Shown piece after piece: positions 1-7,401 of a DNA stretch of 63,666 nucleotides. A program made the translations under genes and the position numbers. Position 1 is the first letter of the stretch, and every line of letters starts with the position of its first letter. The notes beneath the pieces are model-generated. The model was not told the origin of the DNA and did not search any database. It saw only the letters and a list, made by a program, of their open reading frames with translations. Source of the DNA: Clostridia bacterium (GTDB lineage: Bacteria; Bacillota; Clostridia; Christensenellales; Aristaeellaceae). The DNA lies in contig JAGBDE010000047.1 of the NCBI GenBank assembly GCA_017937655.1, positions 1 through 63,666 of the forward strand, written 5' to 3'.

Positions 1-21
1 ATCCGGCAAGGTTTCTGCGGA

Positions 22-95
22 TGGAGCGGGTGATGGGAATCGAACCCACGTGGCCAGCTTGGGAAGCTGGAGCTCTACCATTGAGCTACACCCGC
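22..95 (-). tRNA. tRNA-Gly (anticodon CCC)
   Basis: Read on the minus strand this folds as a full cloverleaf. The 7-bp acceptor stem starts GCGGGTG, the D arm reads AGCTCAATGGTAGAGCT, the anticodon stem CCAGC/GCTGG encloses the loop TTCCCAA giving anticodon CCC, and the T arm contains GTTCGATTC. The 3' CCA is encoded in the DNA. CCC reads the GGG glycine codon. A sigma-A promoter lies just upstream on the same strand. Confidence 0.95.
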
Positions 96-128
96 AAGCC
101 CGCATTGGCCCATAACCAGACATAATAT

Positions 129-157
129 ATAATAACGGTTTCATGGGGGATTGTCAA
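129..157 (-). promoter_or_regulatory. sigma-A promoter of tRNA-Gly
   Basis: On the minus strand TTGACA (152-157) is followed after exactly 17 bp by TATTAT (129-134). The start point would fall about 25 bp before the tRNA 5' end. Confidence 0.75.
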
Positions 158-200
158 CCGCTATTTTCCTTTGCTGTATTTTTATTGTTTTCGGAAAAGT

Positions 201-236
201 ATATACCTTGACAGGTGAGGTATATCGCGTTATACT
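201..236 (+). promoter_or_regulatory. padR promoter with overlapping operator
   Basis: A consensus TTGACA (208-213), a 17-bp spacer and TATACT (231-236) form a strong sigma-A promoter. An inverted repeat ATATACC-N11-GGTATAT (201-225) covers the -35 box and half the spacer, so a bound dimer would block polymerase. PadR proteins usually bind short dyads in their own promoters. That this is the self-operator is inferred from position. Confidence 0.7.
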
Positions 237-255
237 CATGCTGGAGGTGAGGCAG

Positions 256-585
256 ATGACCTTATCGGCAGATATTTTACGAGGCTATACGGACGCCATC
301 ATCCTGATGCAGCTCCAAAACGGAGACAGCTACGGCTACCGCATCAGCCGGGAAGTGAGCCGCATCAGCGAGGGCGGGCTGGAAATGAAGGAAGCCACCC
401 TGTACACCGCCTTCCGCAGGCTGGAGGGCGCGGGCATGATCTCGTCCTACTGGGGCGATGAAATGAGCGGCGCCCGGCGGCGCTACTACACCATTACGGA
501 GCTGGGCCGGGAAAAGCTGCGGCTGGACCGGGAAAACTGGCAGCAAACCAAACTTACGCTGGACAAGCTGATTGGAGGCCAATGA
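256..585 (+). CDS. PadR family transcriptional regulator
   Basis: A 109-residue winged-helix regulator of the PadR family, which typically represses envelope-stress or drug-response genes and its own promoter. Seen are the family features: ILMQLQNGDSYGYRI (about 16-30), the recognition helix around KEATLYTAFRRLE, and the wing GARRRYYTITELGREKL (about 72-88). I chose the ATG at 256, not the longer in-frame ORF from 151, because GGAGGTGAGGCAG lies directly before it and the promoter at 201-236 sits inside the longer version. The stop is 1 bp before the next gene's ATG, so the two are co-transcribed. PadR genes paired with a DUF1700/DUF4097-type membrane or surface gene are common in Bacillota. 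The effector is unknown. Confidence 0.93.
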   Translation: MTLSADILRGYTDAIILMQLQNGDSYGYRISREVSRISEGGLEMKEATLYTAFRRLEGAGMISSYWGDEMSGARRRYYTITELGREKLRLDRENWQQTKLTLDKLIGGQ

Positions 586-586
586 A

Positions 587-1780
587 ATGAACGAAACCAT
601 TACCAATATTGTGAATCTTTTGTTTGAGGACGTGGCCGAAACCGAGGAAACCCTGGCCATGCGGGAAGAAATTCTGAACAACTGCCAGGAACGCTTCAGC
701 GACCTGGTGGCGGACGGCATGGACGCGGATACTGCCACCGCCGCCATCGTGGAAAGCCTGAAGGGCATGGAGGAGGTCTTGCAGCACTACCCCCGCAAAG
801 CCGACGTGAACGCCCCCGCCGACGAGCAGGCCTTCCGTGCCGCGGGTTTTGAGGAGATCCCCGTCTTTCATGAAGAACAGCCCGCGGCGCCCCTCCGCAG
901 CGCCTACACCTTTGCCCCGGCCGACGTTCAGACCATCTCCGCCGATCTGGCCAGCGAGGACGTGGAGATCGGCCCCTCGGCGGACGGCCAGGTGCACGTT
1001 TCCTGTGACAACGATTCCCTCTGCCTGAAGGCGGAAGTTGCGGGCAGCAAGCTGCACATCAGCGTGGAGGAACAGGAAGAGGCGGCCTCTGAGGAGGAGA
1101 GCTTTGAGTTCCCCCGGGAGTTTGACCTGGCCTCCCTGGGCGATACCCTTCAGAAGCTTTTCAGCACGTCCTGGAAGAAGATCGTCCGGCATGTGACCAC
1201 CCACGAAAGCGACGCCACCGTCACCATCCTGCTGCCCAAGAGCAGCGGCATCGCGGTGGAGATTTCCACCGCCAGCGGCGATTTCCAGGTAGACGATCTG
1301 GAACTGGGCAGCCTGCGCCTGAGCAGCACCAGCGGCGACGTGAACCTGAGCCGCCTTGCGATGAACAGCTGCAAGGCGACCACCACCAGCGGCGATATCG
1401 ACGCAGAGCAGGTCACCGTCCGGGAGAGCGTGCAGCTGAACACCACCAGCGGCGATGTGGAGTGGAACGGCAGCTGCACCGGTTTCAAGGCGTCCTCCGT
1501 CAGCGGCGACGTGGAGCTGGAAGGCAGCTTTCTGACCGCGGAGATCAAGACCGTCAGCGGCGATATCGAAGCCCGGGCGGACGAGGGATGCACCGTCGGT
1601 CACGTGGGCATGCAGTCCACCAGCGGCGACTTGAGCGTGTCTCTGCCTTCTGCTCTCCAGGCCGACATCCAGTGCAAGACCCTGTCCGGCAACATCCACC
1701 AGCGCCGCGGCAGCGTCAGCGGCACGGACAGCGCCAGCGTGCAGCTGCGGACGGTTTCCGGTGACATCAGCGTGTACTGA
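587..1780 (+). CDS. DUF4097 family beta-repeat protein with HAAS-like N-terminus
   Basis: A 397-residue partner of the PadR regulator. The first 65 or so residues are a helical segment resembling the HAAS/DUF1700 domain that follows PadR genes. From about residue 190 the chain is a ladder of short beta repeats ending in S-G-D (TASGDF, TSTSGDV, TTSGDI, SVSGDV, TVSGDI, STSGDL, TLSGNI, TVSGDI), the hallmark of DUF4097 (putative adhesin) solenoids. No signal peptide or membrane helix is obvious, so location is unclear. The ATG at 587 has GGAGG 8 bp upstream; an in-frame TTG at 572 lies upstream of that site. Function is unknown; a role in the response sensed by PadR is inferred from gene pairing. 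Confidence 0.85.
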   Translation: MNETITNIVNLLFEDVAETEETLAMREEILNNCQERFSDLVADGMDADTATAAIVESLKGMEEVLQHYPRKADVNAPADEQAFRAAGFEEIPVFHEEQPAAPLRSAYTFAPADVQTISADLASEDVEIGPSADGQVHVSCDNDSLCLKAEVAGSKLHISVEEQEEAASEEESFEFPREFDLASLGDTLQKLFSTSWKKIVRHVTTHESDATVTILLPKSSGIAVEISTASGDFQVDDLELGSLRLSSTSGDVNLSRLAMNSCKATTTSGDIDAEQVTVRESVQLNTTSGDVEWNGSCTGFKASSVSGDVELEGSFLTAEIKTVSGDIEARADEGCTVGHVGMQSTSGDLSVSLPSALQADIQCKTLSGNIHQRRGSVSGTDSASVQLRTVSGDISVY

Positions 1781-1786
1781 CGCCCC

Positions 1787-1816
1787 TTGCATAGCCCGGT
1801 TTTCCTGTGCTATAAT
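1787..1816 (+). promoter_or_regulatory. sigma-A promoter
   Basis: TTGCAT (1787-1792), an 18-bp spacer and a perfect TATAAT (1811-1816) precede the Cys-rich protein gene by about 30 bp. Confidence 0.65.
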
Positions 1817-1848
1817 CAGGAAAATTGTGGAATTTGGGGTGAGGTTTC

Positions 1849-2244
1849 ATGGCATTTCTCTGCCGTATTCTGGGCCACCGCTGGAACGGCTGCCAGTGCG
1901 CGCGCTGCGGCGAAACCCGGGACACTGGCCATCTTTTTGAGACTGCGGAAGGCAAGTGCGAAAAGACTTGCACCCTTTGCGGCAAGGTGGAGCCTATGGC
2001 CCACCAATGGCACCATTGCGCCTGCACCCATTGCGGCCTGACCCGGGACAAGGATCACGACTGGTTCGCCACCAGCGAATGCGAGGAGGTCTGCCGCATC
2101 TGCGGCCAGGAACGCTCCAGCCATGCCTACGTGCCCCACGAGCGGGGCGTGGACAAGTGCCGCTACTGCGGCAAGCTCCATCGCCTGACCCCGGAGGAAA
2201 TCGCCCGGCGGGACGAGGAATGGGAAGAAAACGGCGGATGCTGA
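1849..2244 (+). CDS. Cys-rich zinc-ribbon-like small protein
   Basis: A 131-residue protein with repeated CxxC knuckles: CQCARCG, CEKTCTLCG, CACTHCG, CEEVCRICG and CRYCG, interspersed with His residues (GHRW, HQWHHC, HDW). This pattern points to several structural zinc sites arranged as tandem ribbon-like repeats of about 30 residues. There is no signal peptide. It ends in an acidic, charged tail. It has its own promoter and GTGAGG Shine-Dalgarno. I do not recognise a named family with a known role; nucleic-acid or protein binding is only a guess. The stop lies at the edge of the 150-bp tandem repeat. Confidence 0.75.
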   Translation: MAFLCRILGHRWNGCQCARCGETRDTGHLFETAEGKCEKTCTLCGKVEPMAHQWHHCACTHCGLTRDKDHDWFATSECEEVCRICGQERSSHAYVPHERGVDKCRYCGKLHRLTPEEIARRDEEWEENGGC

Positions 2245-2247
2245 GTT

Positions 2248-2547
2248 TTGGGAGGCGGCTTTTCAGGGAAAAGCCCCTCCCAAACCCTCCCGAAAAGCGC
2301 TATATGGGCGGACAGTCCACCAGTTCAAGCAACATATTTAATCGGCTGAATCCCAACGTAAACCTGGGTATCAGCCGGTTTTCTTTTGACTGAAAAGTTG
2401 GGAGGCGGCTTTTCGGGGAAAAGCCCCTCCCAAGCCCTCCCGAAAAGCGCTATATGGGCGGATAGTCCACCACCTCAAGCAACAGAAAAGACCGGCTGAA
2501 TCTCAACGTAAACCTGGGTATCAGCCGGTTTTCTTTTGGTTCTTTTC
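2248..2547. repeat. 150-bp direct tandem duplication with terminator hairpins
   Basis: Two copies, 2248-2397 and 2398-2547, align without gaps at an offset of exactly 150 bp, with about a dozen substitutions. Each contains TTGGGAGGCGGCTTTTC, GCGCTATATGGGCGGA and a hairpin CGGCTGA...TCAGCCG (2343-2377 and 2493-2527) followed by GGTTTTCTTTT, which looks like an intrinsic terminator. The 363-bp gap between the convergent genes at 2244 and 2608 holds only this duplication and the hairpin after it. Confidence 0.85.
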
Positions 2548-2569
2548 TTTTGACACAAAAGAAAAGAAC
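2539..2569. terminator. Perfect pyrimidine/purine hairpin at convergent junction
   Basis: A 14-bp perfect stem, GTTCTTTTCTTTTG (2539-2552) against CAAAAGAAAAGAAC (2556-2569), with a 3-base loop. It sits directly after the second terminator hairpin of the tandem repeat and ends in GAACGC. Related hairpins occur at 32373-32496 and 50333-50411, also between convergent genes, so bidirectional termination is likely. Confidence 0.7.
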
Positions 2570-2607
2570 GCCCCCGGCAGGGCCGCCGGAGGCATAACGT
2601 TAACCCA

Positions 2608-3468
2608 TCACCCCTTCACCGCGCCGGCCATCACGCCGGAGACGATGTATCGCTGGCAGAAGAGGTAAAGAAGCACGATGGGCAGGATGGCCAGGGTCAG
2701 GACGGCCATCATGGCGCCCATGTCCACGGAGCCGTAGCCGCCCTTCAGGTACTGCACGGCGATGGGAATGGTGCGGTAGCGTTTCACGTCCAGCACCAGG
2801 TAGGGCAGGAGGTAGTCGTTCCAGATCCACATGGCCTGTAGGATGCCGGTGGACACGCACACCGGCTGCAGAATGGGCAGCACCACGTGGAAGAAGATGG
2901 CGGGCGGGGTGCAGCCGTCGATCATGGCGGCTTCCTCCACCGCCAGGGGCACGGACCGCATGGCGCCGGTGAACAGGAACACCGCCAGGCCCGCGCCAAA
3001 GCCCAGGTACACGATGGGAATGCTGAGCGGCGTGTTCAGGTGGAGGGTGTTGGCCACCTTGCTCAGGGTGAACATGACCATCTGGAAGGGCACTACCATG
3101 GAGAAGATGAAGGCCAGGTACAAGGCCCGGGTGATGCGGTTTTCCACCCGGCTGATATACCATGCGCACATGGAGGTGCAAAGGAGGATCAGCGCCACGG
3201 ACAGCACGGTGATGACCACGCTGTAGATCAGCGACATCCAGAAATCCGTCCGTGCGATGCCCAGCTGGTAGTTGCTGAGACCGGCGAACATGCGGCTGTC
3301 CGTGGGCAGGGCGAAGGGCGCCCGGCTGATGAAAGCCTTCTTCTTGAAGCTGTTCACCGCCATGATGAACAGGGGGTAGAGGTAAACCAAAGAAATGACG
3401 GAAAAAACGAGCGTGAGGATGGGGCCGGACAGTCTGCGTCGGCCCCGCTTTTTGGATGATGTGGTCAA
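2608..3468 (-). CDS. Carbohydrate ABC transporter permease (MalG/UgpE type)
   Basis: A 286-residue inner-membrane permease, one half of the translocation channel of a CUT1 sugar importer. About six hydrophobic segments are visible, beginning with LTLVFSVISLVYLYPLFIMAV. The cytoplasmic EAA loop reads EEAAMIDGCTPPAIFFHVVLP, where the ATPase docks. The gene overlaps the upstream permease by 4 bp, so the two are translationally coupled. Order on the minus strand is binding protein, MalF-type permease, MalG-type permease. No ATPase gene is nearby; CUT1 importers of Bacillota often share one MsmX-type ATPase encoded elsewhere. Confidence 0.93.
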   Translation of the reverse strand: MTTSSKKRGRRRLSGPILTLVFSVISLVYLYPLFIMAVNSFKKKAFISRAPFALPTDSRMFAGLSNYQLGIARTDFWMSLIYSVVITVLSVALILLCTSMCAWYISRVENRITRALYLAFIFSMVVPFQMVMFTLSKVANTLHLNTPLSIPIVYLGFGAGLAVFLFTGAMRSVPLAVEEAAMIDGCTPPAIFFHVVLPILQPVCVSTGILQAMWIWNDYLLPYLVLDVKRYRTIPIAVQYLKGGYGSVDMGAMMAVLTLAILPIVLLYLFCQRYIVSGVMAGAVKG

Positions 3469-4313
3469 TGCTGCACCTCCCGCGTGCTGGTCAGACGGAG
3501 CTGCAAAAGGGCGATGCCGGTGACGATCAGGAAGAAGATCACCGCCTTGGCCTGGCCTGCGCCCTCCCAGCCGATGCGTCCGTAAAATGTGTTGAAAATG
3601 TTCAGCGCAAGCAATTCCGATCGGCCCGATGGCGCGCCGTTGGTCAGCGCCAGGTTCTGGTCGAAAAGCTTGAAGCCGTTGGTCAGGGTCAGAAAGGTGC
3701 AGATGGTGATGGAGGGCATCAGCATGGGCAGCTTGACCCGGAGAAAGGTCTGCCAGGGGGACGCGCCGTCAATGGAAGCGGCCTCGGTCAGTTCCTCGGG
3801 GATGGCGTTCAGGCCGGAGATGTAGATGATCATCATGTAGCCCGCCTGCTGCCAGAGGGTCAGCAGCATGAGGCCGAAGAAGCCGTACCATTCGCTGGTG
3901 ACCAGGGTTTTTCCGTACCGGGCCAGGACGCCGCCCAGGATGACCTGCCACAGCCAGCCCAGCACGATGCCGCCAATCAGGTTGGGCATGAACAGCACCG
4001 TGCGGAACAGGTTCCGGCCCCGGATGTTCCGGGTCAGGCACACCGCCGCCGTCAGGCCCGCCAGGTTGACGACTGCGGTGGACAGGAACGCAAACAGCGC
4101 GGTGTACCACATGGCGTGCAGAAAGTTGCTGCTGGGATCCGTGAAGGCGCGGATGTAGTTGTCCAGGCCCACGAAAGTGGCGTCGGACACGGTGGTGAAC
4201 TGGCAAAAGGACAGGTACAGCCCCATCAGAAAGGGCGCAAGAAAGCCGATGAGAAAGGCCAGCACCGTGGGCAGCACAAACAGCGGCCAATAGCGGCGGA
4301 TGGCGTGATTCAT
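3465..4313 (-). CDS. Carbohydrate ABC transporter permease (MalF/UgpA type)
   Basis: A 282-residue membrane protein forming the second half of the sugar channel. It begins with a short basic tail and the helix FVLPTVLAFLIGFLAPFLMG. The EAA loop is TEAASIDGASPWQTFLRVKLP-like, matching the family consensus EAAxxDGA. AAGGAG lies 8 bp before the ATG at 4313. It follows the binding-protein gene by 33 bp and overlaps the MalG-type gene by 4 bp. The sugar cannot be told from sequence. Confidence 0.93.
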   Translation of the reverse strand: MNHAIRRYWPLFVLPTVLAFLIGFLAPFLMGLYLSFCQFTTVSDATFVGLDNYIRAFTDPSSNFLHAMWYTALFAFLSTAVVNLAGLTAAVCLTRNIRGRNLFRTVLFMPNLIGGIVLGWLWQVILGGVLARYGKTLVTSEWYGFFGLMLLTLWQQAGYMMIIYISGLNAIPEELTEAASIDGASPWQTFLRVKLPMLMPSITICTFLTLTNGFKLFDQNLALTNGAPSGRSELLALNIFNTFYGRIGWEGAGQAKAVIFFLIVTGIALLQLRLTSTREVQH

Positions 4314-4346
4314 CCAATCATCTCCTTTGCCCGGGGGCGGGCTTTG

Positions 4347-5696
4347 TCAGCGGTTAACGGCGTTGTATTCCCGGGCCCAGCCGTCCACAAAGGCGCGCCG
4401 CAGGTTCTCCCAGTCGGAAGTGCCCTGGGCGTACTCCAGCAGCGCCGCGCCCACGCCGTCCTTCCAGGTGTCCGAGGGCATGGTGGGAAAGGTCCAGCTG
4501 ACAGACTGCTTGCCCTCCGCAATGTACCGCTGGGCATCGTCCAGGAGGGCGTTGCGGGCGGTGTAGTCCTGATCGAAGGTGGTGAAGGGGGTCACAAAGC
4601 CCATCTGGTTAGCCAGGGCATCACGGCCGGTATCGCTGGTGATGACCCATTCCAGAAAGGCCTTGGTGGCGTCGATGTTCTCCTGGGAGGCCCGCTTGTT
4701 GATGCACCAGTAGTTTTCCGACCCGGTGCACAGGCCCTGGTTTTCCTCGCCTTCCGCGCCGATGTAGATGGGCAGCATGCCCAGCTGCTCGTCCCGCATG
4801 CCGCCGGAGATGAGCTCGTCGTAGGCCCAGGTGCCGTTCTGGTAGAACAACGCCTCCCCCAGGATGAACTCGCTGGAAGCGTCGTCCCCGGTTTTTGCGC
4901 CGATGAGGCCGGGCTCGCAGGTGGCGTTGTGGATGTAAAGATCCCAGATGTTTTTGTACTGATCCAGATACAGGCCCTGGATGGCCTCGCTGGTGCTTAG
5001 CCCGGTCTGTTTGTACTCGTAGTACACGGGCAGGTTGGCCAGATGGGTCTTGAAGCGCCAGTCGGAGCTGGAATCCATGCCGGAGGAGGTGAACGCGCCC
5101 AGCACGCCCAGCTCCTCCCGGCGGGCCTGGATGTCCTCGGCCACCCGCTTCAGACTGGCAAAGCCGGTGATGTCATCCGCAGAATAGCCCGCCTTGGCCA
5201 GCAGATCCTTGTTGTAGATCAGGCCGTAGCTCTCAATCACATAGGCGATGCCCAGCACCTGGCCGTCGTCGATGAGGGCGAAGTCGTCGCTTTTCAGATT
5301 GGCGTACAGGGCGGTGTCCCGCAGGTCCAGGCAGAAGTTCTTCCAGGTTTTCAGGCCCACAGGGCCGTTGACCTGGAACAGGGTGGGGGCGTCCGGCTTT
5401 TCCATCTCGGAGCGGAGGGTGTCCTCATAGGTGCCGGAGGCGGCGGTGCGCACGGTGACGGGCACGCCGGTCTCCCGGGTGTATTCCCGGGCCAGGGCCT
5501 CCCATTGCTGGGCCTGCTCGGGCTTGAAGTTAAGGTAGTACACGCTGCCGGCAGGCTTGCCTGCGGCCGCAGGCGGCGCGGACGGAGCGGGGGACGGGGC
5601 TGGGGCGGTCGTCGCTTCATCGGCCCCGGCAAAAATGGAAAACACGCCGAAGGCCACCAGCAAAGCCACCAGCACACCCAGAATCTTTTTCATCAT
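4347..5696 (-). CDS. Extracellular sugar-binding protein of ABC importer
   Basis: A 449-residue family 1 solute-binding protein that captures a carbohydrate outside the cell. After the start MMKKILG a hydrophobic signal segment (about 5-25) is followed by an Ala/Pro-rich linker (to about 50) and the binding domain, with YYLNFKPEQAQQWEALAREY and GIAYVIESYGLIYNKDLLAKAG typical of the family. The in-frame ORF extends to 5909, but GGAGA just before the ATG at 5696 and the signal peptide fix the start. There is no lipobox Cys after the signal segment, unusual for a Gram-positive binding protein; anchoring may be by the uncleaved helix. A terminator at 5812-5842 separates it from mbl. Confidence 0.9.
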   Translation of the reverse strand: MMKKILGVLVALLVAFGVFSIFAGADEATTAPAPSPAPSAPPAAAGKPAGSVYYLNFKPEQAQQWEALAREYTRETGVPVTVRTAASGTYEDTLRSEMEKPDAPTLFQVNGPVGLKTWKNFCLDLRDTALYANLKSDDFALIDDGQVLGIAYVIESYGLIYNKDLLAKAGYSADDITGFASLKRVAEDIQARREELGVLGAFTSSGMDSSSDWRFKTHLANLPVYYEYKQTGLSTSEAIQGLYLDQYKNIWDLYIHNATCEPGLIGAKTGDDASSEFILGEALFYQNGTWAYDELISGGMRDEQLGMLPIYIGAEGEENQGLCTGSENYWCINKRASQENIDATKAFLEWVITSDTGRDALANQMGFVTPFTTFDQDYTARNALLDDAQRYIAEGKQSVSWTFPTMPSDTWKDGVGAALLEYAQGTSDWENLRRAFVDGWAREYNAVNR

Positions 5697-5811
5697 GCTC
5701 TCTCCTTTGGCTGCGGGCTTTGGATGGCAGTCCCGCATTTTCACGCTTTCAGTTTGGCATGGCGCAGGGAAATTTAGTCCCTCTTTTTTCTTGCCAGTTT
5801 TTGTTTTTTGT

Positions 5812-5842
5812 AAAATAAAAACCCCGCCGAAAGTGGCGGGGG
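5812..5842 (-). terminator. Intrinsic terminator after mbl
   Basis: On the minus strand the stem CCCCGCC/GGCGGGG (5822-5841) is followed by TTTTTATTTT. It ends the spoIIID-mbl transcript before the sugar transporter genes. Confidence 0.75.
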
Positions 5843-5859
5843 AAATGTAAAATGCGGAG

Positions 5860-5904
5860 GTGCAGGAGGCACTGCCTCCTGCCGGGTGTGGGCAGAGCCC
5901 ACAA
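5860..5904. repeat. Dispersed palindromic repeat, copy 1
   Basis: GCAGGAGGCA/TGCCTCCTGC and GTGGGC-AGA-GCCCAC form two adjacent hairpins. Bases 5878-5904 are an exact 27-base inverted match to 36123-36149, showing a dispersed repeat family. Confidence 0.8.
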
Positions 5905-5931
5905 TCCATTGAAAAAGCAACGGTGAAAGCG

Positions 5932-6960
5932 TTACCGTCCCAGCATGCGCTTGCGGCCGTCGTCCAGGAACTTGCCCAGGTCGGACATGTTTTCCAGGGC
6001 CCGTCCGCAGCCGATGACCACGTTGTTCTGGGGGTCGTCCGCCATGGTGCAGGGCACCTTCAGCGCCTCGGCAATGGCCTCGCACAGGCCGAAAAGCTTT
6101 GCGCCGCCGCCGGAAAGCAGGATGCCGTACTCAAAAATATCGGCGGCCAGCTCGGCGGGGGTGTGCTCCAGCACGCCGTGGATGCCCTCGATCAGCTGCT
6201 GCAGCGGATCGTCAATGGCTTCGGTGATGTCGTCGCTGGAGATGCGCATGGTCTTGGGCAGGCCGGTGATCAGGTTGCGGCCGGTCACCTCCCGGTAGGT
6301 CTGCACGGAGCGGGGGATGGCGGAGCCGATGTCGATCTTCAGGGCCTCCGCGGTGCGCTCGCCGATGAACAGGTTGTGCTTGCGGCGCAGATGGCGGATG
6401 ATGGCGTCATCAAAGCGATCGCCGCCCACGTTGATGCAGTCGTTGACCAGCACCTTGCCGTAAGAAATGACGGCGATGTCCGTCACGCCGGCGCTGATAT
6501 CCACCAGCATGGTGCCGTAGCCCTCGTCAATGTCCAAGCCCGCGCCCAAAGCGGCGGCCAGGGAGCGGTTCAGCAGCTGGGTGCGGCGCATGCCCGCGTC
6601 GAACATGGTGGAGATCAGCGAGCGGCGCTCCACCTCGTTGACGTTGGTGGGAACGGCCAGGATAGCGCGGGGCCGGGCGAACATATGCTTGCCGATGGTC
6701 TTGGACAGAAAGCCCTTGAGCATGAAACTGACCAGCTCAAAGTCCGAGATGGCGCCGTCCCTCAGGGGGCGGATGGCCAGAATATTGCCGGGGGTGCGGC
6801 CCACCATGCGGGCGGCCTCATCGCCGATGGCCAGGATATTCTGGGTATCCCGGTTCACCACCACAACGGCGGCCTCGTTGAGCACAATGCCCTTTTCCTT
6901 CATGTAGATCAGAACCCGGGACGTACCCAGATCGATTCCGATGTCATTGATGCTTGCCAT
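5932..6960 (-). CDS. mbl: MreB/Mbl actin-like cell-shape protein
   Basis: A 342-residue bacterial actin that polymerises at the membrane and guides peptidoglycan synthesis. Seen are phosphate-1 IGIDLGTSRVLIY near the start, RPLRDGAISDFE, and the adenosine motif GILLSGGGAKLFGL near residue 290. Phosphate-2, normally DIGGGTTD, reads DISAGVTD, an unusual variant that may alter ATP hydrolysis. The gene follows spoIIID, the order of spoIIID-mbl in Bacillus, which supports the symbol. A TTG 9 bp upstream (6969) lies closer to the GGAAAGG site and is an alternative start; I prefer the ATG. Confidence 0.88.
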   Translation of the reverse strand: MASINDIGIDLGTSRVLIYMKEKGIVLNEAAVVVVNRDTQNILAIGDEAARMVGRTPGNILAIRPLRDGAISDFELVSFMLKGFLSKTIGKHMFARPRAILAVPTNVNEVERRSLISTMFDAGMRRTQLLNRSLAAALGAGLDIDEGYGTMLVDISAGVTDIAVISYGKVLVNDCINVGGDRFDDAIIRHLRRKHNLFIGERTAEALKIDIGSAIPRSVQTYREVTGRNLITGLPKTMRISSDDITEAIDDPLQQLIEGIHGVLEHTPAELAADIFEYGILLSGGGAKLFGLCEAIAEALKVPCTMADDPQNNVVIGCGRALENMSDLGKFLDDGRKRMLGR

Positions 6961-7068
6961 GGAAGTCAAATACCCTTTCCTTCAACAAAGTTTGGATAAA
7001 ATGGCCAAATGAACCAATATTCAGAAATTCGCCGCCCAAAGCCTGATTCCTGCTTTTGGGATAAAACG

Positions 7069-7338
7069 TTACATATCAGCAGTTTCGGCGGACAATTTGC
7101 GATATTTCCGGCGGGTGGCCTCGCCGCCGCGGATGTGCCGCACAGACTTGTTGTACCGAAGCCTCCGCAGCACCTGTCGGGCCAGCGCCGGGCTTGACAG
7201 GGGCAGGCGGTGGTTCATGTCCTTGTGCACGGAGGACTTGCTCACCCCGAAGTGAGCCGCCGCCTGGCGCACGGTGCAGCCTGTATCCGCAATGTACTGT
7301 CCAATTCTGATGCAGCGTTCCTCAATGTCTTCCCGCAC
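7069..7338 (-). CDS. spoIIID: Sporulation transcriptional regulator SpoIIID
   Basis: An 89-residue DNA-binding protein that switches gene expression in the mother cell during endospore formation. The helix-turn-helix CTVRQAAAHFGVSKSSVHKD (21-40) and NHRLPLSSPALARQV are characteristic, and the basic C-terminal tail gives extra DNA contacts. The start is GTG at 7338 with GGAGGGGAT 6 bp upstream. It lies 63 bp after the FAD oxidoreductase gene and before mbl. Its presence implies that the organism forms endospores or recently did. Confidence 0.95.
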   Translation of the reverse strand: MREDIEERCIRIGQYIADTGCTVRQAAAHFGVSKSSVHKDMNHRLPLSSPALARQVLRRLRYNKSVRHIRGGEATRRKYRKLSAETADM

Positions 7339-7401
7339 GTTTCCATCCCCTCCACAGGTTTTGGAAAGGATATGCAGGAAAGGGGGCGGGCTTGCGGGGA
7401 A

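Noticed and set aside
2608..5696. Sugar importer judged broken because it lacks an ATPase gene
   Set aside because: CUT1 importers of Bacillota commonly use a shared ATPase encoded elsewhere. Both permeases and the binding protein are intact.
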